A stretch of 64,000 nucleotides of DNA from Actinoplanes sp. L3-i22 (lineage in GTDB: Bacteria > Actinomycetota > Actinomycetes > Mycobacteriales > Micromonosporaceae). The notes below the pieces were generated by a model, which saw only the letters and a program-made list of their open reading frames with translations, was not told the DNA's origin and did not search any database. The DNA lies in assembly GCF_019704555.1 (NCBI RefSeq), contig NZ_AP024745.1:11459501-11523500 (forward strand), given 5' to 3'. Shown here in pieces: positions 33,263 through 42,704 of the stretch. The position numbers were made by a program, and so were the translations under genes. Numbering within the stretch: the stretch's first letter is position 1; the number at the start of each line of letters is the position of its first letter.

Positions 33263-33358
33263 GCATTTCGCCCGTCGTTGCCGAGAGTGCCGAAAAACGA
33301 CCAGCGAAGCGCAGTTGTTTTTCGGCACTCTCGGCAACGGCTCAAAGGGGCGAAATGC
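33263..33358. terminator. 96-bp near-palindrome between convergent genes, probable bidirectional terminator
   Basis: Outer arms GCATTTCGCCC (33263-33273) and GGGCGAAATGC (33348-33358); inner arms 23 bp, fully complementary, at 33276-33298 and 33317-33339, each containing the A5/T5 tract near the 18-nt loop. Sited between the 3' ends of the NUDIX gene and pstB. It is much longer than an ordinary terminator and may be a remnant of a palindromic repeat element. Confidence 0.75.
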
Positions 33359-33385
33359 CCGCCGAGCGAAGCGAGGCCATCGAGC

Positions 33386-34162
33386 TCAGCCGAAGCGGCC
33401 GGTGATGTAGTCCTCGGTCTTCTTCTGCGACGGGTTGCTGAAGATCTTCTGCGTGTCGTCGTACTCGATGAGACGGCCGGGGTCGCCGGTCTTGTCGATG
33501 GAGAAGAAGCCGGTCTTGTCGCTGACCCGGGCGGCCTGCTGCATGTTGTGCGTGACGATGATGATCGTGAAGCGGTCCTTCAGCTTGAACATCAGGTCCT
33601 CGATCGCCAGCGTCGAGATCGGGTCGAGCGCGGAGCACGGCTCGTCCATCAGCACGACCTGGGGCTCGACCGCGATCGTGCGGGCGATGCAGAGACGCTG
33701 CTGCTGACCGCCGGAGAGGCCGGCGCCCGGCCGGTCCAGGCGGTCCTTGACCTCGTCCCACAGGTTCGCGGAACGCAGCGACTTCTCGGCGGCGTCGTCG
33801 AGGATCGCCTTCTTCTTGACGCCGTTGAGCTTGAGGCCGGCGACCGCGTTCTCGTAGATCGACATCGTCGGGAACGGGTTCGGGCGCTGGAAGACCATGC
33901 CGATCATGCGACGGACGGCCGTGATGTCCACGTCCGGGTCGTAGATGTTCTGGTCGTCGATGGTCAGGCGACCCTCGATCCGCGCGTTCGGCAGGACCTC
34001 GTGCATGCGGTTGATCGACCGGAGGAAGGTCGACTTGCCGCAGCCGGACGGGCCGATCAGGGCGGTGATCGTCTTCGGCTCGACGGTCATCGAGACGTTG
34101 TCGATCGCCTTGAAGGAGCCGTAGTAGGAGGAGACGTTGCTCGCTTCGATGCGCTTGGCCAT
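33386..34162 (-). CDS. pstB: Phosphate ABC transporter ATPase PstB
   Basis: 258 residues. Walker [13 protein letters not shown], signature [13 protein letters not shown], Walker [14 protein letters not shown], switch His in [12 protein letters not shown]. The specific start [18 protein letters not shown] and the FQRPNPFP motif identify PstB. It powers high-affinity phosphate import with PstC and PstA. Starts 13 bp after pstA. Confidence 0.97.
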   Translation of the reverse strand: MAKRIEASNVSSYYGSFKAIDNVSMTVEPKTITALIGPSGCGKSTFLRSINRMHEVLPNARIEGRLTIDDQNIYDPDVDITAVRRMIGMVFQRPNPFPTMSIYENAVAGLKLNGVKKKAILDDAAEKSLRSANLWDEVKDRLDRPGAGLSGGQQQRLCIARTIAVEPQVVLMDEPCSALDPISTLAIEDLMFKLKDRFTIIIVTHNMQQAARVSDKTGFFSIDKTGDPGRLIEYDDTQKIFSNPSQKKTEDYITGRFG

Positions 34163-34175
34163 AGGAGGTCCTTCT

Positions 34176-35261
34176 TTACCGGGTCAACTTGTTGCGACGG
34201 GCGAGCAACTTGGCGGCGATGGTCAGGATGAGCACGAGCGCCACCAGGGTGAGCGCGGCCGTCCAGGCCCGGGCCGGGGCGTACTTCGAGGCGTCGGCCG
34301 CCTGCTGGTACACGTAGAGCGCCAGGGAGGCCTGACCGCCGCTGAACGGGTCGAAGTTGATCCGCGCGAGACCACCCGCGACCAGCAGCACCGGAGCCGT
34401 CTCGCCGGCCGCACGGGCGATGGCGAGCATGACGCCGGTGACGATGCCGGGCGCCGCGGTGGGCAGGACGACGCTGACGATCGTCTTCCACTGCGGAACG
34501 CCGAGCGCGAACGCACCCTCCCGGAGCGGCCCCGGCACCAGGCGCAGCATCTCCTCGGTGGAGCGCACGATGGTCGGCAGCATCAGCACGGTCAGCGCGA
34601 GCGAGGCCGCGAAGCCCGAGTACTCCGGGTTGCCGTTGTTGAACCACTTGCTGACGATCAGGACCCAGAAGGAGAGGACGAACAGGCCGGCGACGATCGA
34701 CGGGATACCGGTCATGACGTCGACGAAGAACCGGATCACGCCGGCGAACTTGCCCTTGCCGTACTCGGTCAGGTAGATCGCGCCGAGCACGCCGAGCGGC
34801 ACTGCGATCAGGGTGGCGATGCCGACCTGCTCCAGGGTGCCGATGATGGCGTGGTAGGCGCCACCGTTCGCGTCGCGGGCGCCGATGTTCGCCATCGAGC
34901 TGCCGAAGAAGTCGCCGTCGAGCCGGCTGGTGCCCTTGGAGATCAGGGTCCAGACGACCGAGGCGAGCGGCAGCACGGCCAGCAGGCAGGCGGTGTAGAT
35001 GGCCGTCTGCCACATCCGGTTACGGGCGGCGCGCTTGCCCTCCACCCGACCGGCGGCGAAGTTCAGGCCGACCAGGTAGAGCACGCCGGCCAGGACGATC
35101 ACCAGCACCCAGTTGCCGATGCCGGTGGAGAGCACCACGACGGCCGAGACCACGATCGCGGCGACCGCGACGAGCAGGTTCTGGACCAGCGGGAACTTCT
35201 TGCTGCGGATGTTGTCCGGCGTCATGACGACGTCCGGCATCTCCCGATCGAGAAGGCTCAT
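34176..35261 (-). CDS. pstA: Phosphate ABC transporter permease PstA
   Basis: 361 residues from ATG 35261, overlapping the pstC stop (ATGA). Two additional N-terminal membrane helices ([32 protein letters not shown]) precede the usual six-helix core, so the protein is longer than E. coli PstA. The permease EAA-type loop is [14 protein letters not shown] and [12 protein letters not shown] is characteristic. Confidence 0.95.
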   Translation of the reverse strand: MSLLDREMPDVVMTPDNIRSKKFPLVQNLLVAVAAIVVSAVVVLSTGIGNWVLVIVLAGVLYLVGLNFAAGRVEGKRAARNRMWQTAIYTACLLAVLPLASVVWTLISKGTSRLDGDFFGSSMANIGARDANGGAYHAIIGTLEQVGIATLIAVPLGVLGAIYLTEYGKGKFAGVIRFFVDVMTGIPSIVAGLFVLSFWVLIVSKWFNNGNPEYSGFAASLALTVLMLPTIVRSTEEMLRLVPGPLREGAFALGVPQWKTIVSVVLPTAAPGIVTGVMLAIARAAGETAPVLLVAGGLARINFDPFSGGQASLALYVYQQAADASKYAPARAWTAALTLVALVLILTIAAKLLARRNKLTR

Positions 35262-36328
35262 GCTGCACTGTCCCGGAACTCGCGGCGGCGGTAGATGATC
35301 GCCCGCGCCGTCATGTTGACGATCAGCGTGATCGCGAACAGGACCAGACCGGACGCGATCAGCGCGCCACGACCGGTGTCGTTCGCCTCGTTGAAGGAGT
35401 TGGCGATGTTCGCCGCGATCGAGTTGCCGCCGGTCTGGATCACGTTGAACGAGATCTCCCACGTGATGCCCAGGGTCAGCGCCAGCGCGATGGTCTCGCC
35501 GAGCGCGCGGCCCAGGCCGAGCATGACCGCGGCGATGACACCGGGCTTGCCGTACGGCAGCACCGAGATGCGGATCATCTCCCACTTGGTCGCGCCGAGA
35601 GCCAGCGCGGCCTCCTCGTTCATCGCCGGGGTCTGCTGGAAGACCTCACGCGAGAGGGAGGTGACGATCGGGAGCACCATGATCGCCAGGACCAGACCAC
35701 CGAGCAGCAGCGACTGGCCGAACGGGCCCTCGCCGCCGAAGATCGGGATCCAGCCGAAGTAGTGGTTCAGCCAGACCGAGAAGTCCCGGACCGGCTCCTG
35801 GAACAGGTCGCGGCCCCAGAGGCCGAAGACGACGCTGGGCACCGCGGCGAGCAGGTCGATCACGAAGCCCAGCGGGGTGGCCAGGCGCTTCGGGGCGTAG
35901 TGCGACAGGAACAGGGCGATCCCGATCGCGATCGGCACCGCGACGACCAGCGCGATGATCGACGAGAGGACCGTGCCGAGCGCCAGCACCGCGATACCGA
36001 AGGCCGGCACCGTCTCGTTCGGGCTCCAGCGGTTGAACGTCAGGAAGTTCTCATGGTCGGCCCGGATGGCCGGCACTGCCTTCGAGATCAGGAAGATGGC
36101 GATCGCGACGATGATGACCAGCACCATCGCGCCTGAAGCGGTGGAGATGCCGCGGAATCCGGTCTCCATCGAGAACCTGGACTTCTTCGGCAGGGCACCG
36201 CCCCCGCCAATCGGGGGCTCTTCGTGACTGCTCGGGGATACACCAGAGCCGGCGCCCCGAGCGTGACGGGGAGCCACGTTCAGGTCGCCGGCGGTGTAGT
36301 TCTCCGAGCGGGAGGGGTTGTCACCCAT
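35258..36328 (-). CDS. pstC: Phosphate ABC transporter permease PstC
   Basis: 356 residues with a long hydrophilic N-terminus (about 1-60) and six transmembrane helices; LGATKWEMIRISVLPYGKPG is the cytoplasmic coupling loop and GRALGETIALALTLG the conserved PstC segment. Located 43 bp after pstS. Confidence 0.95.
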   Translation of the reverse strand: MGDNPSRSENYTAGDLNVAPRHARGAGSGVSPSSHEEPPIGGGGALPKKSRFSMETGFRGISTASGAMVLVIIVAIAIFLISKAVPAIRADHENFLTFNRWSPNETVPAFGIAVLALGTVLSSIIALVVAVPIAIGIALFLSHYAPKRLATPLGFVIDLLAAVPSVVFGLWGRDLFQEPVRDFSVWLNHYFGWIPIFGGEGPFGQSLLLGGLVLAIMVLPIVTSLSREVFQQTPAMNEEAALALGATKWEMIRISVLPYGKPGVIAAVMLGLGRALGETIALALTLGITWEISFNVIQTGGNSIAANIANSFNEANDTGRGALIASGLVLFAITLIVNMTARAIIYRRREFRDSAA

Positions 36329-36371
36329 CTACGCGCTCGCTGTCGTCTCGGAGGGATTCAGAACCGGTGGT

Positions 36372-37472
36372 TCAGGAAATCTTGGCGACCGAGGCGGCAA
36401 CCTTGGCGCGAACCGTCTCCGGCAGCGGCGCGTAGCCCAGGTCCTTCAGCTTCGACTGGCCCTCGGCGGAGGACGTGTACTTCAGGAAGCCCTGGATGGC
36501 CTTGCCCTTGGCGGCGTCGGCGTACTTGGTGCAGACGATCTCGTAGGTCGCCAGGACGATCGGGTAGGCACCCGCGGTCTTGGTGTTGTAGTCGATGTCC
36601 AGCTTCAGGTCGTCGCCGGTGCCCTTGACGGTCGCACCCTCGATGGTCTTGCCGGCCGACTCGGGGGTCAGCTCGACGAACTCACCGGCACCGTTCTTCA
36701 CCTTGGCCGTCTGCAGGCTGCTGTTCTCCGCGAAGGACAGCTCGACGTAGGAGATGGTGTTCGGGGTGCCCTTGATCTTGGCGGCGATGCCGTCCGACTT
36801 GTTGGCACCGGTGCCGCCCTTGGTGGCCGGCCACGCCTTGGCGTTGCCGAACGTCCAGTCGGCCTCGGCGGTCTTGCTCAGGTACTTGGTGAAGTTGTCG
36901 GTGGTGCCGGACTCGTCGGCACGGTGGACAGCCTCGATGGTGGCGTCCGGAAGCTTCGCGCCGGCGTTCTCGGCGGCGATGGCCGGGTCGCTCCACTTGG
37001 TGATGGTGCCGGCGAAGATCTTCGCCAGGGTGGACGACGAGAACTGCAGGCCGTCAGCGCCCTGGACGTTGTAGACCACCGCGATCGGGCCGGTGACCAT
37101 CGGGAGGTTGAGGGCCGGCGAGGCGCACTTGGCGTCAGCCGTCGGCTGCTCGGTGTCCTTCAGCGCGGAGTCGGAGCCGGCGAAGTCGGCGAGGCCCGAG
37201 GTGAAGGCCTTCACGCCGGCGCCGGAGCCGTTCGGGTTGTAGTCGATCTTGGCGTCGGCACAGGAGGCCGTGTACGCCTTGATCCACTCGTCCATCGCGT
37301 TCTTCTGAGCGCTGGAACCCTGAGCCGAGATGGTGCCACCAACACAGGTACCCGCGGACGGGGCGGCGGCGCCGGCCTCCGGCTCCTTGGTGTTGTCGGA
37401 GCCGCACGCGGTGAGTGCGATCGTCGCAGTCAGAGCAATGCCGGCAATCAGACCGGACCGCTGGAACTTCAC
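36372..37472 (-). CDS. pstS: Phosphate-binding lipoprotein PstS
   Basis: 366 residues from GTG 37472 (AAGGGGAC upstream). Lipoprotein signal with lipobox LTAC, lipidated Cys23. Phosphate-binding segments: AQGSSAQKNAMDEW, DFAGSDSALKD, and the RADESGTTDNFTKYL loop. It captures phosphate outside the membrane and delivers it to PstC/PstA. First gene of pstSCAB and preceded by PHO boxes. Confidence 0.97.
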   Translation of the reverse strand: MKFQRSGLIAGIALTATIALTACGSDNTKEPEAGAAAPSAGTCVGGTISAQGSSAQKNAMDEWIKAYTASCADAKIDYNPNGSGAGVKAFTSGLADFAGSDSALKDTEQPTADAKCASPALNLPMVTGPIAVVYNVQGADGLQFSSSTLAKIFAGTITKWSDPAIAAENAGAKLPDATIEAVHRADESGTTDNFTKYLSKTAEADWTFGNAKAWPATKGGTGANKSDGIAAKIKGTPNTISYVELSFAENSSLQTAKVKNGAGEFVELTPESAGKTIEGATVKGTGDDLKLDIDYNTKTAGAYPIVLATYEIVCTKYADAAKGKAIQGFLKYTSSAEGQSKLKDLGYAPLPETVRAKVAASVAKIS

Positions 37473-37559
37473 GGTTGTTGTCCCCTTCAGGTTCAGTGCA
37501 ACCGGTCGCTCACCGGCTCGGTGAGAAAACTAAGAGTGCCAAGTGACCGCTGAGCCGGG

Positions 37560-37581
37560 CCCAAATGAACTAGGGGTGAAC
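37560..37581 (-). promoter_or_regulatory. PHO box (PhoP binding site) upstream of pstS
   Basis: Two adjacent 11-bp direct repeats on the minus strand, GTTCACCCCTA and GTTCATTTGGG, matching the actinobacterial PhoP repeat GTTCACC plus four. It lies about 90 bp before the pstS start, as expected for PhoR-PhoP activation under phosphate starvation. Confidence 0.85.
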
Positions 37582-37614
37582 TCGTTTCCCCTGGAAAGTG
37601 TCCGTCCACTGAGG

Positions 37615-37636
37615 GAGAGTTGTCCGTTAAGTGAAC
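37615..37636 (-). promoter_or_regulatory. Second, weaker PHO box
   Basis: GTTCACTTAAC (37626-37636) followed by a poorly matching 11-mer GGACAACTCTC. It is five helical turns upstream of the first box (66 bp) and may extend PhoP binding. The rest of 37473-37820 holds no gene. Confidence 0.6.
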
Positions 37637-37820
37637 CGCACGCTTGCTACCCGAAATGTCGGATATTCCGCCCACCTTGTGACCCTAGCGAGATACCGCA
37701 GTGTCCGGGGCGTTATCAATTACGGCCGGCAACTACGCGTCGACGAGCGCCGATAACCGAGAGTGTCAGCCGCCACAAGCCGTCGGCGGATCCGCGTCAT
37801 CCGCGGAAAGCACCACTCGA

Positions 37821-38657
37821 TCAGGCGCGGTGGTAATTGATGTCGGCCTGGTGGATCTCGAATCCGAGGCGCCGGTAAAGCTTCACGGCGGCGTCATTCG
37901 ACTCGTCCACATAGAGGCTCGACCACTCGAGCCCGGCGGCCGCGAGATGGCGCAGCCCGGCCACGCTCAGCGCGGCGCCCAGCCCGCGCCGGTGCCCGCT
38001 CGGGTCGACCCCGAGCACGTAGATCTCCCCCAGCGCCGGGTCGTCGCCGGTCGCCGGGTGCACCTTGGTCCAGTGGAAGCCGAGCAGCGTGTCGGTGATG
38101 TCGACGGCGAGCAGGAAGCCGGCCGGGTCGAACCACGGCTCGGCCTCGCGCAGCAGCAGGTCCTCGACGGTCCAGCGGCCCTGCTCCGGGTGGTGGGCGA
38201 AGGCGCGCGCGTTCACCTCGAGCCAGGCCTGCTCGTCGGAGCCGGGCCGGAAGCCGCGGACGGTCACGCCGTCCGGCAGCGGGATGTCGGGCAGCGGCTC
38301 GAGCAGCGAGCGGCGCATCTGCCAGAGCACCCGGGCCCGGGTGAAGCCGGCGCCCTCGGCGAACGCGCGGGCGCCGGGATCGTCACCGTGCGCCCAGATC
38401 TGCAGCGGGCCGGGGCCGGCCGCGGCGAGCAGCGCGATGCCGTGCCCCTGCCGGCGGTGTGCCGGATGGACGACCAGCTCGCCGGCGCCGTCCTCGAAGA
38501 ACGCGTAGCCGGCGAGGCTGCCGTCCGGTGCGTGGGCGAGCACGTGCTCGCCCCCACCGTTGCGGACGCGCAGCAGCACGTCCTCGGAGAGGGCATAGTC
38601 CGCCGCGGCGGCCAGGGCCAGGACGGCCTCGGCCTCCGAGGCGGACAACCTCTCCAT
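37821..38657 (-). CDS. mshD: Mycothiol synthase MshD
   Basis: 278 residues with two GNAT domains: ELVVHPAHRRQGHGIALLAA in the first and LGVDPSGHRRGLGAALS in the second, the latter catalytic. MshD acetylates Cys-GlcN-inositol with acetyl-CoA, the last step of mycothiol synthesis. It follows glnR by 11 bp; glnR-mshD next to pho genes mirrors Rv0818-Rv0819-phoT in M. tuberculosis. Confidence 0.94.
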   Translation of the reverse strand: MERLSASEAEAVLALAAAADYALSEDVLLRVRNGGGEHVLAHAPDGSLAGYAFFEDGAGELVVHPAHRRQGHGIALLAAAGPGPLQIWAHGDDPGARAFAEGAGFTRARVLWQMRRSLLEPLPDIPLPDGVTVRGFRPGSDEQAWLEVNARAFAHHPEQGRWTVEDLLLREAEPWFDPAGFLLAVDITDTLLGFHWTKVHPATGDDPALGEIYVLGVDPSGHRRGLGAALSVAGLRHLAAAGLEWSSLYVDESNDAAVKLYRRLGFEIHQADINYHRA

Positions 38658-38668
38658 GATCAGATGCG

Positions 38669-39385
38669 TCAGACCGGGATCGAGACCGGGTCGTTGTCCG
38701 GCAGCTGGCGGCCGTTCGGCGGGGTCACGAACTTGTAGCCGACCTGGCGGACGGTGCCGATCATCGACTCGTACTCCGAGCCGAGCTTGGCGCGCAGGCG
38801 CCGGACGTGCACGTCGACGGTGCGCGTGCCACCGAAGTAGTCGTAGCCCCAGACCTCGCGCAACAGCTGGTCGCGGGTGAAGACCCGGCCGGGGTGCTGG
38901 GCGAGGAACTTGAGGAGCTCGAACTCCTTGTACGTCAGGTCGAGCGGCCGGCCCTTGAGCTTCGCGGCGTAGGTGTCCGGGTCGATGTTGAGCTCGCCGG
39001 CCCGCACCGAGCCGTTGGCACCCGCGGTCAGGTTGTTCAGACGGCCCACGCAGAGCCGGAGCCGGGCCTCGACCTCGGCCGGGCCGGCGCTGGCCAGGAT
39101 CACGTCGTCGACGCCCCAGTCGGCGTTCAGCGCGATCAGGCCGGCCTCGGTGACGACCGCGAGGAGCGGAACACCGATTCCGGTGGCGTGCAGCATGCGG
39201 CAGGTGGCACGCGCCTCGGAGAGCTCCGAGCGAGCGTCGACCAGCACGGCGTCGGGGCTCGGCCCGGACACCAGGGTGCGCACGTCGCGGGGGGCGGTCC
39301 GTACCGAGTGGGGCAGAAGGTCCAGGGCGGGCAGCACGGCAGAAGGCTCACCGGCACGTGCCGTGACCAACAGTAGGATCTCCAC
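38669..39385 (-). CDS. glnR: GlnR-type orphan response regulator
   Basis: 238 residues from GTG 39385, which has GGAGG five bases upstream; GTG 39391 is too close to that site. The receiver is degenerate (no acidic pair near the N-terminus) but keeps D in AVLVDARSE; the winged helix has [20 protein letters not shown] and [14 protein letters not shown], as in GlnR. GlnR controls nitrogen assimilation without phosphorylation by a partner kinase. Synteny with mshD supports the name. Confidence 0.85.
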   Translation of the reverse strand: MEILLLVTARAGEPSAVLPALDLLPHSVRTAPRDVRTLVSGPSPDAVLVDARSELSEARATCRMLHATGIGVPLLAVVTEAGLIALNADWGVDDVILASAGPAEVEARLRLCVGRLNNLTAGANGSVRAGELNIDPDTYAAKLKGRPLDLTYKEFELLKFLAQHPGRVFTRDQLLREVWGYDYFGGTRTVDVHVRRLRAKLGSEYESMIGTVRQVGYKFVTPPNGRQLPDNDPVSIPV

Positions 39386-39654
39386 ACTCACCTCCGTCCT
39401 CGCGGCATTTCGAGAGCCGCTCGGGTGACCCGGTTTGCGCAGCTCAGAGCTTCGCCACCGGAGAGACAGGGCCCGGCGTCACCGACGGGTGGGTTGCGGT
39501 TACCTTAACCGATACATTCGGCCTCGTGACCTGTTAGCGCTCGCAAGTGATGTAGAGAACGCCTGCTAGGTGGCATAACGCCCGGTTCGTAACAAGCCTT
39601 TTACATACGCTCGGCGAATTGGGTGCTGGGCCCGGTTCTGGCACGATCGCTGTC
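39386..39654. other. Divergent intergenic region, no gene seen
   Basis: 269 bp between glnR and a membrane protein gene. It contains GGTTACCTTAACC (near 39497) and GTAACAAGCCTTTTAC (near 39590), both of which loosely resemble GlnR half-sites, but neither fits the full consensus. Confidence 0.4.
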
Positions 39655-40665
39655 GTGTTCCCCTCCATGCCACAGGACGACCCCTGGGACGCCGACGCCT
39701 CCCGTGACGTCGCGCGCCTGAATCCGGGCCGCCCGAAAGCCGGGACGTACGGCGCCGTGCCGGACGACGACCCGGAGGAGCGCCCCTCCTCCGACGACCC
39801 GGACTCCGGCGAGGAGGAGTTCGAGGAGATCGAGGTCGTCCCGGTCCGGGCCAAGCTGTCGGTGGCGATCGGCGGCTTCGCGGCGCTGCTCGCGACGGCG
39901 CTGATCCTCGGGACGCTGACCACCGGGCCGGACGTGCGCGCGCCGTACGCGATCGTGCTCTTCGGCATCCAGCTGCTCGGCCTGCTCTCCTGGACGATCG
40001 CGCTGGGCCCGCCGGCCGCCACCGCGACCGCCGCGGTGATCGGGGTGACCGGCCTGGCCGCCTGCTATCTCACCGCCACCGCGGACAAGCCCGGCCTGCT
40101 CCCACTGCTCTACGTGACGGTGGCCGGCTACCTGGCGTCCCTGGTCCCGCAGCTGTTCAAGCGCGAGGACCGGCACCGGATCAGCGACTCGTTCCGGACC
40201 ACGCTGCTGATCGTGCTCGGCGTGGTGGCGTACACGATTCCGATCGTGCTCAGCCGCGAGCCGCTGGGCAGTCAGACGATCCTGGTCTGCTGCACCGGCG
40301 CCGGCCTGGCGCTGCTGGTCGCCCGGCTGACCGACGCGGTCTTCCCGAAGCCGCGGATCGCCGCGCAGGTGCCGCGCGGCGCGGCCGGGGTGGTGCTCGG
40401 CGCGATGGTCGGCACGTTCGCCACCGCGTGGCTCGGCAGTCAGCTGGTCTTCCCGTTCACCCCGGCGAAGGGTGCGGTGGTCGGCCTGGTCGCGGCGGTC
40501 GCGGCGATCCTGATCGACCTGGCGGTGAACTTCGGTGAGGCGGGCCGCCGGCTGGCCGGCGAGGCGCCGACGTTGTGGCTGGCCCGGCACATGACCGGCC
40601 CGCTCGGCGGGTTCGCGCTGATGTTCGGCACCGCCTGGATCCTGCTGCACCTCTATCTCACCTGA
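39655..40665 (+). CDS. Multi-pass membrane protein with acidic N-terminus
   Basis: 336 residues, not recognised. The first 75 residues are acidic and disordered (EERPSSDDPDSGEEEFEEIE); then about nine hydrophobic helices, including IAVGGFAALLATALILG-like segments, GFALMFGTAWILLHLYL at the C-terminus and a cytosolic KREDRHRISDSFRT loop. It looks like an integral membrane enzyme or transporter of lipid type. GTG 39655 or ATG 39667 could start it. Confidence 0.72.
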   Translation: MFPSMPQDDPWDADASRDVARLNPGRPKAGTYGAVPDDDPEERPSSDDPDSGEEEFEEIEVVPVRAKLSVAIGGFAALLATALILGTLTTGPDVRAPYAIVLFGIQLLGLLSWTIALGPPAATATAAVIGVTGLAACYLTATADKPGLLPLLYVTVAGYLASLVPQLFKREDRHRISDSFRTTLLIVLGVVAYTIPIVLSREPLGSQTILVCCTGAGLALLVARLTDAVFPKPRIAAQVPRGAAGVVLGAMVGTFATAWLGSQLVFPFTPAKGAVVGLVAAVAAILIDLAVNFGEAGRRLAGEAPTLWLARHMTGPLGGFALMFGTAWILLHLYLT

Positions 40666-40736
40666 ACCATCCGTTTCAGGGCGCCGTGGACCGGGGCATG
40701 TACGGTCCTCAACAGTTCCCGAACCTGGAGGGCCCC

Positions 40737-41528
40737 GTGGCCGAGGTGTACGAGACCGCTCCGCCGCGCCGCCGCCGTCGGGGCCGCGGATTGCTGATCT
40801 TCGTGGTGATCCTGCTGCTGATCCTGCTGGGCGGGGCGTTCGTGGCCGACCGGTGGGGCCGCGGCTTCGCCGAGGGGGTCATCGCCGACAAGGTCGCCGA
40901 GCAGGTGCGCACGCAGAAGGCCACCAGTGACACCCCCGAGGTGACCATCGAGGGCTTTCCGTTCATCACCCAGGTCCTCGCCGGGGAGTACAAGGAGATC
41001 CGGATCCAGCTGCCGAACTTCGCCGGCCCGACCGGCACCGGCGACGACATCCGCCTGGACCTGCTGGACATTCACGCCAAGAACGTCAAGGCGCCGCTGG
41101 ACGCGCTGCGCAGCGGGCAGGGCGACGTGGTGGCCGGCAGCCTCACCGCGAACGGGAAGATCGACTACCCGCAGCTGGTGAACCTGATCGGGCAGAAGGG
41201 CGTGACCCTGTCCGCGAAGGACGGCAAGCTGGTCGGCTCGGCCAAGGTGACGGCGCTCGGGCAGCAGCTCGATCTGGCCGGGACGGCCAAGCTGACCGTG
41301 GTCAACGGGGGGATTCAGGTTCGTTTCGCCGACGTGAAGGCGACGAATCTGCCGGACGTTCCGCTGTTCCAGAGCTTCATCAACTCGTACGCCAAGAAAT
41401 TGGCCGTCGATGTTCCGGCGCCGAAGCTTCCGCTGCAGCTCAAGGTCCAGGCGGTGACCCCGGAGGCGGACGGCCTGAACGTCACGTTCGGGGCGACCGA
41501 CGTGAACCTCAACGCGGGCGGTCTGTGA
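40737..41528 (+). CDS. LmeA-type phospholipid-binding protein (DUF2993)
   Basis: 263 residues from GTG 40737, with GGAGG five bases upstream; ATG 40698 is an alternative. Basic PRRRRRGRG, one transmembrane helix (LLIFVVILLLILLGGAFVA), then the DUF2993 domain with EVTIEGFPFITQVLAGEYKE and an end PQLKVQAVTPEADGLNVTF-like. Mycobacterial LmeA is a periplasmic lipid-binding protein needed for mannan elongation. Confidence 0.85.
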   Translation: MAEVYETAPPRRRRRGRGLLIFVVILLLILLGGAFVADRWGRGFAEGVIADKVAEQVRTQKATSDTPEVTIEGFPFITQVLAGEYKEIRIQLPNFAGPTGTGDDIRLDLLDIHAKNVKAPLDALRSGQGDVVAGSLTANGKIDYPQLVNLIGQKGVTLSAKDGKLVGSAKVTALGQQLDLAGTAKLTVVNGGIQVRFADVKATNLPDVPLFQSFINSYAKKLAVDVPAPKLPLQLKVQAVTPEADGLNVTFGATDVNLNAGGL

Positions 41529-41596
41529 CCCCCGTAACGTCCCGTATCGTGGTCGGTACTGTTCCGCGGTCTGGAACCGCTGGTAGGGTCCGTCGT

Positions 41597-41674
41597 ATGA
41601 GCCCGTTGCTCACGAAAAGGCGCGCGATCGACCTGTGTCGCGTGGCCGCGTGCCTGTGTCGCCCCGTCCTCTGA
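41597..41674 (+). CDS. Polycysteine leader peptide (cysteine-responsive attenuator)
   Basis: 25 codons: MSPLLTKRRAIDLCRVAACL then CRPVL. Three Cys codons in eight (DLCRVAACLCR) match actinobacterial leader peptides before sulfur genes, shown in mycobacteria to sense cysteinyl-tRNA by ribosome stalling. TAGGGT ends 7 bases before the ATG, so the message is leaderless. It lies 176 bp upstream of the sulfurtransferase gene. Confidence 0.85.
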   Translation: MSPLLTKRRAIDLCRVAACLCRPVL

Positions 41675-41702
41675 GACGGGCCACAGTGCTGAGCACTTTT
41701 CT
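41663..41702 (+). terminator. Attenuator hairpins after the polycysteine leader
   Basis: CCCGTC (41663-41668) pairs with GACGGG (41675-41680) across the leader stop codon; then AGTGC-TGA-GCACT (41685-41697) followed by TTTTCT resembles an intrinsic terminator. Ribosome stalling on the Cys codons would cover the first arm and alter folding. The exact alternative structures need folding analysis. Confidence 0.55.
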
Positions 41703-41850
41703 CTAGCTGGCCAAGGGCAACTTTTCTGCCCGGCAGTGGCGCCGTCGCAAACCAGCCCGTGATCCCACCAATTTCGATGGGTCCGCGCGGGGTGCGACAA
41801 CACCTCCGTGCGCTGACTCTCCCCTCACCCACTTTTCAGGGAGTGAATCG

Positions 41851-42699
41851 ATGAGTCGCGACACCGCACTCGTTTCGGCCGACTGGGCCGAGAAGAACCT
41901 CGACACCCCCGGGTACGTCTTCGTCGAGGTCGACGAGGACACGTCCGCCTACGACGGCGGCCACATCCCCGGCGCAGTGAAGATCGACTGGAAGAGCGAC
42001 CTGCAGGACCCGGTCCGGCGGGACTTCGTCAACCAGGAGCAGTTCTCCGCGCTGCTGTCCGCGAAGGGCATCAGCAACGACGACACCGTGATCCTGTACG
42101 GCGGCAACAACAACTGGTTCGCCGCCTACGCGTTCTGGTACTTCAAGCTGTACGGCCACGAGTCGGTCAAGCTGCTCGACGGCGGCCGCAAGAAGTGGGA
42201 GCTGGACGCCCGCGTCTACTCCAAGGACGTGCCGGCCCGTGCCGAGACGTCGTACTCGGCCAAGGCGCCGAACCTGGAGATCCGCGCGTTCCGCGACGAG
42301 GTCGTCCAGGCCATCGGCGTGAAGAACCTGGTCGACGTGCGCAGCCCCGACGAGTTCGCCGGCCGCCTGCTCGCCCCCGCGCACCTGCCGCAGGAGCAGT
42401 CGCAGCGGGCCGGTCACATCCCGACCGCGATCAGCGTGCCGTGGAGCAAGGCCGCCAACGAGGACGGCACGTTCAAGTCCGACGCGGAACTCGCCAAGAT
42501 CTACGGCGACGCCGGGCTGGACGGCAGCAAGGACACCATCGCGTACTGCCGGATCGGCGAGCGCTCCTCGCACACCTGGTTCGTCCTCAAGGAGCTCCTC
42601 GGCCAGGAGAACGTCAAGAACTACGACGGTTCCTGGACCGAGTACGGCTCGCTCATCGGTGTGCCGATCGCCCTCGGCGACGAGCCCGGAAAGGCCTGA
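41851..42699 (+). CDS. sseA: Thiosulfate sulfurtransferase (rhodanese, CysA2-like)
   Basis: 282 residues with two rhodanese domains. The second contains the active Cys233 in CRIGERSS; the first retains VEVDEDTSAYDGGHIPGA. It transfers sulfane sulfur from thiosulfate or 3-mercaptopyruvate. In mycobacteria the orthologue CysA2 is paired with SseC exactly as here and lies behind a polycysteine leader. Start chosen at ATG 41851 with CAGGGAGTG upstream. Confidence 0.93.
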   Translation: MSRDTALVSADWAEKNLDTPGYVFVEVDEDTSAYDGGHIPGAVKIDWKSDLQDPVRRDFVNQEQFSALLSAKGISNDDTVILYGGNNNWFAAYAFWYFKLYGHESVKLLDGGRKKWELDARVYSKDVPARAETSYSAKAPNLEIRAFRDEVVQAIGVKNLVDVRSPDEFAGRLLAPAHLPQEQSQRAGHIPTAISVPWSKAANEDGTFKSDAELAKIYGDAGLDGSKDTIAYCRIGERSSHTWFVLKELLGQENVKNYDGSWTEYGSLIGVPIALGDEPGKA

Positions 42700-42704
42700 T
42701 CACC

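Noticed and set aside
39490..39610. GlnR binding sites upstream of glnR
   Set aside because: GTTACC- and GTAAC-like words are present but the second half-site does not fit at the required six-base spacing.
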